Source: Amaurobius ferox (lineage: Eukaryota; Arthropoda; Arachnida; Araneae; Amaurobiidae). Taken from it: 64,000 nucleotides of DNA. Positions within the stretch are counted from its first letter, which is position 1; each line of letters opens with the position of its first letter. The notes beneath the pieces are model-generated. The model was given only the letters and a program-made list of their open reading frames with translations. It was not told the origin of the DNA and made no database searches. The position numbers and the translations under genes were made by a program. The stretch spans positions 137,435,203 to 137,499,202 of the forward strand of contig OX578133.1 of the NCBI GenBank assembly GCA_951213105.1, written 5' to 3'. Shown piece by piece: positions 63,763 through 64,000 of the stretch.

Positions 63763-64000
63763 GGATTAATCGTGCATAATTCACATGGTGCCATCTCCGT
63801 CTATGCGATGTACAAGTTTTCATTTATATTTTGAATTTTTTTTTCATATTTTTTTAAAGCTTATGTTATATTGCTCAAAAGTTTATATTGGTCAATCATT
63901 GCTTTTTTCACGTTTAAGAGTGTAATGTTTTTTTAAAACATTTTTTTTAACAAAATGAATGTTAAAAGTATCAATACTGTAGCTCAAATTTTAAGTTTCA

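Larger units (their letters stand above)
59315..64000 (+). mobile_element. hAT transposon (ZMYM1-like), 5' end to beyond window
   Basis: The left end reads cagggccgtcttaacgcatg, then gcagtcgccaggggccctc, matching the CAGGGCCGTCTTAA-type terminus of arthropod hAT elements whose transposase resembles ZMYM1. About 2.3 kb of AT-rich DNA and an inserted SINE precede the transposase at 61,633-63,762. No matching right end is seen before 64,000, so the element runs on or is truncated. Confidence 0.7.

Overview
The window is AT-rich animal nuclear DNA. It has one intron-rich host gene, dense (TA)n and (CA)n microsatellites, tRNA- and 5S-derived SINEs, many decayed Tc1-like transposons, Naiad-type Penelope-like retroelements and a ZMYM1-like hAT transposon. 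This mix fits an arthropod, most likely an arachnid (spider-like). That is an inference from repeat content; no species was identified. Bacterial gene-finding logic does not apply, and most long open frames here are shadows or (TA)n poly-Ile/Tyr artefacts.

Layout. (1) 1-5.9 kb is intergenic or repeat DNA: a complete but broken Tc1-like transposase (about 830-1760), a 30-bp in-frame tandem repeat, a tRNA-type SINE, and a LINE RNase H relic between inverted repeats. (2) 8.9-37.05 kb holds a tubby/TULP-family gene on the minus strand. Ten exons were assembled by eye with consistent splice phases. They code for 458 residues plus stop, including the whole C-terminal tubby domain and most of the N-terminal linker. 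The exon with the start codon was not found and should lie above 37,046. Its introns carry four Tc1-like relics, several SINEs, a TIR element, a large palindrome and long (TA)n tracts. (3) 39-57.3 kb is a cluster of Naiad-like retroelements. At least five reverse-transcriptase copies can be read. One (minus strand, from 56,163) shows an N-terminal GIY-YIG-like endonuclease ahead of the RT. Another (plus, 39.1 kb) keeps the diagnostic CxC motif before the RT. Copies meet each other and host DNA at (TA)n/(TG)n microsatellites, twice tail to tail. (4) 57.3-59.3 kb is ordinary AT-rich DNA. (5) From 59,315 to beyond the window end is a hAT transposon with a ZMYM1-like transposase broken by stops; a SINE has inserted in its 5' part.

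Most worth follow-up: a full-length SINE at 12,414-12,795 whose head is a complete 119-nt 5S rRNA-like sequence, fused to a body that elsewhere in the window carries a tRNA-type head. In this copy the tRNA box B segment appears cleanly deleted, as if a 5S promoter replaced the tRNA promoter. Exact 14-bp target-site duplications prove that it moved as one unit. Also notable are the Naiad cluster and a conserved hairpin with a CTGANGA core in presumed Naiad 3' ends. No wholly new gene system is evident. All calls are by eye and no searches were run.
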